From: JBKECF01 sp047974375 | GTDB taxonomy: Bacteria; Bacillota; Clostridia; Lachnospirales; CAMZNU01 | DNA length: 64,000 bases | NCBI GenBank assembly: GCA_047974375.1 | Contig: JBKECF010000078.1 | Coordinates: 1-64,000, forward strand | Direction of reading: 5' to 3' | Part shown: positions 60,919 to 64,000 of the stretch, in pieces | Numbering within the stretch: position 1 is the stretch's first letter | Layout: each line of letters starts with the position of its first letter | Position numbers and translations under genes: made by a program | The notes under the pieces: generated by a model | Databases searched by the model: none | Told to the model about the DNA's origin: nothing | The model's input: the letters and a program-made list of their open reading frames with translations, nothing else

Positions 60919-62118
60919 CTATTTAAGTCTTTTAGCCAAAACTTCATTTCCGAAGTTAACACCAAATTTAAAACAATTTGTTACGTCAACGTCTGTAGGT
61001 CTAAACAATACACGTAAGCCTTCTAAAGGTTTTTTTAGTCTAAGTTGTGCAAGCCTTGCTTCTATATTTGGCACAGCTTCCCCAGACCAACCGTAAGAGC
61101 CGAAAGCTCCGCCCAACAATCCCTTGTGTATTATTGGATTCATTTCATAAAGTAATTCGTATATTGGTGGTAGTGCGTCAGACATAATTGTACAAGAACC
61201 AAAAAGGACGCCATCGCAAGTATTTATTTTTTTCAAAACTTCATCTTTGTTGGAATACACCATGTCGTAAACTAAAACTTTAACGCCGACAGACTCTAGA
61301 CCTCTTGTTATTTCCTTTGCCATATCTCTTGTATAACCGTAGGAAGTAACAAATGGTATAACAACTGTAGGCTCTGTGTCTTTTTTCTCTATTGCCCATT
61401 GGCTGTATTTATCTATATGTTCCTTTAAATCCTTGCGAAGAACAGGGCCATGGCCATTGGCTATTATTTCTATATCCAAGTCTTTTATTTTTTCAACACC
61501 TTCTAAAACGAATTTACTATAGGGCTTAAAAATACAGTCGAAATAATATTTATATTCATAGGAAAAATCTTCTTTTATTAAATCGTTGAATATTTCTTCA
61601 GTACAAAAATGGCAACCGAACATATCGCAAGAGAATAAAACTTTTAACTCTGGACAATGTGTCATCATTGAATCTGGCCAATGTAAAAAAGGTGCTGGTA
61701 TAAAGTTAAGGGTGTAGCCACCTAAGTCCAAAGTAGGATTTTTTTCTATATGAACACCGTTAAAATCGAAATTTACTATTTCACGTAAATATCTAAGGGC
61801 AACTCTTGTGCCATATATTTGTAAATTGGGGTTTAATTCTAAAATTTTATGTAAACTGCCAGAATGGTCTGGCTCTGTGTGGTTAGTTATTATGTAATCT
61901 ATATCTCTTATATCTATAACAGAACTGAGTCTTTCTATGTACTCATCGTATTTTTCTTCCTTACATATATCTATTAATGCTGTTTTTTCTTTTCCTTTTA
62001 TTACGTAGGAATTGTAAGTAGTGCCTTTTTCTGTTTTTAATACTACATCAAAAACTTCTATATCGTAGTCCCTAGTGCCGACCCAATATACATCTTTTGT
62101 AACTTCTAATGCCTTCAT
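60919..62118 (-). CDS. FprA-type flavodiiron protein
   Basis: A 399-residue A-type flavoprotein. The metallo-beta-lactamase half carries the di-iron ligands: NHTEPDHSG, FLHWPDSMM, LFSCDMFGCH and NGHGPVLR. The flavodoxin half binds FMN (VTSYGYTRDMAKEITRGLES). Such proteins reduce O2 or NO to harmless products in anaerobes. Length is normal. A consensus promoter lies upstream at 62204-62232, and it stands alone as a detoxification gene. Confidence 0.95.
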   Translation of the reverse strand: MKALEVTKDVYWVGTRDYDIEVFDVVLKTEKGTTYNSYVIKGKEKTALIDICKEEKYDEYIERLSSVIDIRDIDYIITNHTEPDHSGSLHKILELNPNLQIYGTRVALRYLREIVNFDFNGVHIEKNPTLDLGGYTLNFIPAPFLHWPDSMMTHCPELKVLFSCDMFGCHFCTEEIFNDLIKEDFSYEYKYYFDCIFKPYSKFVLEGVEKIKDLDIEIIANGHGPVLRKDLKEHIDKYSQWAIEKKDTEPTVVIPFVTSYGYTRDMAKEITRGLESVGVKVLVYDMVYSNKDEVLKKINTCDGVLFGSCTIMSDALPPIYELLYEMNPIIHKGLLGGAFGSYGWSGEAVPNIEARLAQLRLKKPLEGLRVLFRPTDVDVTNCFKFGVNFGNEVLAKRLK

Positions 62119-62434
62119 AATTACCTCCTGTTGTTAGTATTTTTTATAATCTAATATAAATTTCCGATTTATTCCTAGTTTTTTACTAGGTTTTCTTTAG
62201 TTAATATTATTACAATTAAAGGGCTATGTCAATGAAAAAACAGTCTGCAAACCTTGTTTTATATAAGTTTAGTAAATTTTAAGTGATTTTTCATTTTTGG
62301 CATTAATTATGTACTTATTATAGTAGTGATAAAAGTATTTGTTTTTTTCTTTCTGTGCATAAATATATGATTTATTCAACTAATAATTAGTTTTATATAG
62401 TTGTAATATATAAAAAAGAAAATAAAGGAGAATT
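62119..62434. other. 316-base intergenic region between fprA and the small membrane gene
   Basis: It holds the fprA promoter (62204-62232) on the minus strand, and upstream sequence of the rightward small gene, whose ribosome site AAAGGAG lies at its end. No further structure was recognised. Confidence 0.5.
62204..62232 (-). promoter_or_regulatory. Consensus sigma-A promoter of fprA
   Basis: On the minus strand TTGACA (62232-62227), a 17-base spacer and TAATAT (62209-62204), giving a leader of about 80 bases. Confidence 0.8.
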
Positions 62435-62759
62435 ATGAAAGAGGAAGGTGAATATTTTATTGACTATATGAAACCTAAAAAAATTGGAATTTTCAAAAAA
62501 ACTTGCCATTAGTATAGTTGCTGTATTTATTGGCACGTGGTTTTTAGCTTGGGCGTCTTGGTTTACTAAAGAAAAAATTCCTATGGATATGCTGGAGTTT
62601 ATTAACATACCCTTGTCTATAATAATAACAGGCTATTTTTCAAAGTCTGGATACGAAAATGGAACTAAAATATGTCAGACAGAAAGGATTAACAATGTGT
62701 TAGTACTCATAACAACTTCATTAATAGATTGTTTTTTAATCACAAATCTAATAACTTAA
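62435..62759 (+). pseudogene. Small two-span membrane protein, frame broken at an A7 run
   Basis: ATG 62435 has a good ribosome site (AAAGGAG) and opens MKEEGEYFIDYMKPKK, but this frame stops at TAG 62510-62512. After the run of seven A at 62477-62483 the next frame reads LEFSKKLAISIVAVFIGTWF and continues to 62759 with one or two membrane helices. Loss of a single A would join both into about 107 residues. It may be a true frameshift, a sequencing error or slippage-dependent expression; alternatively translation starts at TTG 62484 without a ribosome site. It recalls small holin-like or uncharacterised membrane proteins. Function unknown. Confidence 0.6.
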
Positions 62760-63388
62760 AAAAACCGCTAAATCAAAAAAATTATCCTCATACTTTACAT
62801 CTTCAAATCCTCTTATATCTATTTCGGAATTTATTTATTAGAATATTGGAAATAAAATGTAAATCTTTAAATAAATAACTTAATTCCTGATTTCTAAGCA
62901 AGTTTATTTCAATACCTTCATGCATGTAAGAAATATTATTTTCTTTTAATCCATTATGAATTCGGTTTTTTATACTTCTAAAATTAATTTTTCCAATGTA
63001 TTTAAGCACCTATCTACATCATAGTTAGTATTTTCAAATTTAAATTCAATGGCATATCTTTCTCTAGCTCTGGTCTGGATAATATCTTCTTCTATAGATA
63101 TTTGCATAAAAAACTCCCAAAAGAACTCAGGAGTTGGCACTACTTATATTGAGTGTATCATTATTATTTTATATAAAACTATCAATTTACTAACATATTA
63201 CTTTTATGTTTCAATCATTTTTCTATGCTGTATAATTAAATAAAGTAATTGCCTAAAATAAAGAAATGTATAAACAATATATTTAATTATAATTACATAT
63301 AATGACATGTAAATTTTTCATATAAATCTAAAAAATCTACATTTAATTTATTTGTAAAGATGCTATCATTAAAATTAAAAGGTGAAAT
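62760..63388. other. 629-base region with unrecognised minus-strand frame fragments
   Basis: On the minus strand a 45-codon frame from 63110 (MQISIEEDIIQTRARERYAI) and an overlapping frame at 62803-63009 (ending FRNRYKRI) could be pieces of one frameshifted gene, since the second continues where the first stops near 62970. No ribosome site or family was recognised. The part from about 63115 to 63388 shows only AT-rich sequence that should hold the promoter of the rightward sensor gene. Confidence 0.3.
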
Positions 63389-64000
63389 ATGAAAGATATA
63401 AGTAAAAAATCTACAAGTATAAAATATCAAATCAATAAATTTCTTATTGGTGCTATTATTACCCTTATTATTATTTGTACAGGAATAAATTTTTCCTTTA
63501 AACAAGTACTACTATCTAATCAATATGAATATACCGCTATAACATCTGAAAGATTAACTAGTCAACTTAATTTGCTTTATGATAGGCTAGATAATTTCAG
63601 TTTAGAATTATCTAGTGAAGCAGAAGTGCAACAATTACTAATTGTTGATATATCGGAAAAATATAATTATGTAAGACATTTATCAGATAAAATAGCATAT
63701 TACAAAATTTTGGAACCTAGTATAATTGACATTTCATTAATAAGTGAAAATTTAACATATTCTTCTTTATATAGTCGCGAAAAATTATTGGAATTGAAAT
63801 CTAATAATGAAAAAAATATATACTCATTTCTAGGTACTGAAAATTCAGATTACATAACTGTAAATAATGACACTAAGATGTTGTTATTTGGACGTAATAT
63901 ATTCAAAAATGGCGAAAATATTGGAATGATAGTAATATCTATCGATCCTATTTACTTTCAATTAGATGCAAATATCAGTATGAATTCTTATTATTTATTA
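63389..64000 (+). CDS. Membrane sensor protein, N-terminal part (Cache-type, likely histidine kinase)
   Basis: The frame is open to the window edge (204 codons). AAAGGTG precedes ATG 63389. Residues about 17-36 form a membrane helix (FLIGAIITLIIICTGINFSF), followed by an extracytoplasmic domain with helical NQYEYTAITSERLTSQLNLL and a Cache-like beta part (LFGRNIFKNGENIGMIVISI). This resembles YesM/LytS-type histidine kinases or chemoreceptors. The output domain lies beyond the window, so the class is not certain. Confidence 0.6.
   Translation, partial: MKDISKKSTSIKYQINKFLIGAIITLIIICTGINFSFKQVLLSNQYEYTAITSERLTSQLNLLYDRLDNFSLELSSEAEVQQLLIVDISEKYNYVRHLSDKIAYYKILEPSIIDISLISENLTYSSLYSREKLLELKSNNEKNIYSFLGTENSDYITVNNDTKMLLFGRNIFKNGENIGMIVISIDPIYFQLDANISMNSYYLL

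Noticed and set aside
62484..62759. Independent gene starting at TTG 62484
   Set aside because: No ribosome site precedes the TTG; the ATG at 62435 with AAAGGAG plus a frameshift explains the sequence better.

Overview
The window is AT-rich, low-GC Gram-positive DNA. It has strong AGGAGG-type ribosome sites, lipoprotein-type sugar-binding proteins without a cell-wall anchor, two [FeFe]-hydrogenase-fold proteins, AdhE with Rex, and a dnaA-dnaN-S4-recF origin block. This fits a strictly anaerobic, fermentative, glycan-eating member of class Clostridia, probably Lachnospirales. The genus cannot be fixed from sequence alone; the Cellulosilyticum/Epulopiscium neighbourhood is only a guess.

Layout, left to right. 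0.2-6.8 kb: a sugar ABC-importer operon (two permeases, binding lipoprotein, Gfo/Idh oxidoreductase, ThuA-like protein) facing a divergent LacI regulator, with matching operators at both promoters. 6.9-9.9 kb: housekeeping uvrC, rpoZ and gmk. 10.4-20.7 kb: an eight-gene surface-polysaccharide operon (glycosyltransferases, a methyltransferase/coiled-coil/glycosyltransferase fusion, a phosphoglycerol-transferase-like membrane enzyme, a Wzm/Wzt ABC exporter, WecB), with related dispersed repeats on both sides. 21.3-22.6 kb: an Rpn/PD-(D/E)XK nuclease gene and the large SRP RNA. 22.6-27.2 kb: recF, S4 gene, dnaN, dnaA and a two-part replication origin with DnaA boxes on both sides of dnaA and a TAG-repeat DnaA-trio.

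27.2-41.7 kb: a ten-gene glycan locus on the minus strand (GH3, GH29, GH130, two permeases, a frameshifted binding protein, a transglutaminase-like protein, GH29, a CBM9-like protein, GH18). None of its enzymes has a visible signal peptide, so short oligosaccharides are probably imported and cut inside the cell. The enzyme mix suggests fucosylated N-glycan cores. The locus runs head-on to the predicted replication fork. 42.2-52.1 kb: a redox operon on the plus strand: Fe-alcohol dehydrogenase, Rex, AdhE, an APH-fold kinase, a thioredoxin-like 2Fe-2S protein, a PAS-bearing sensory hydrogenase (HydS type), a PP2C/SpoIIE-type phosphatase and a catalytic-type [FeFe] hydrogenase. This looks like a hydrogen/NADH-sensing unit tied to ethanol and H2 output, and is the most interesting system here.

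52.1-52.9 kb holds a small DUF2922-like gene and a decayed gene. 53.0-59.7 kb is an amino-sugar operon (ROK repressor, MalEFG-type importer, NagZ-type hexosaminidase, NagB) behind a consensus promoter that overlaps a palindromic operator. 59.9-62.1 kb has an AEC-family transporter and an FprA flavodiiron protein. 62.4-64.0 kb has a small frameshifted membrane protein, unrecognised remnants, and the start of a Cache-type sensor protein cut by the window edge.

Two dispersed repeat families run through the intergenic DNA. One is a gene-end element made of mini-hairpins with terminus GCAAATAAAAA; its outer stems differ between copies but each copy stays self-complementary. The other is a GAATTAGAC / CACTGACGGATAGGTC element. 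No tRNA, rRNA, CRISPR array or complete insertion sequence was seen.
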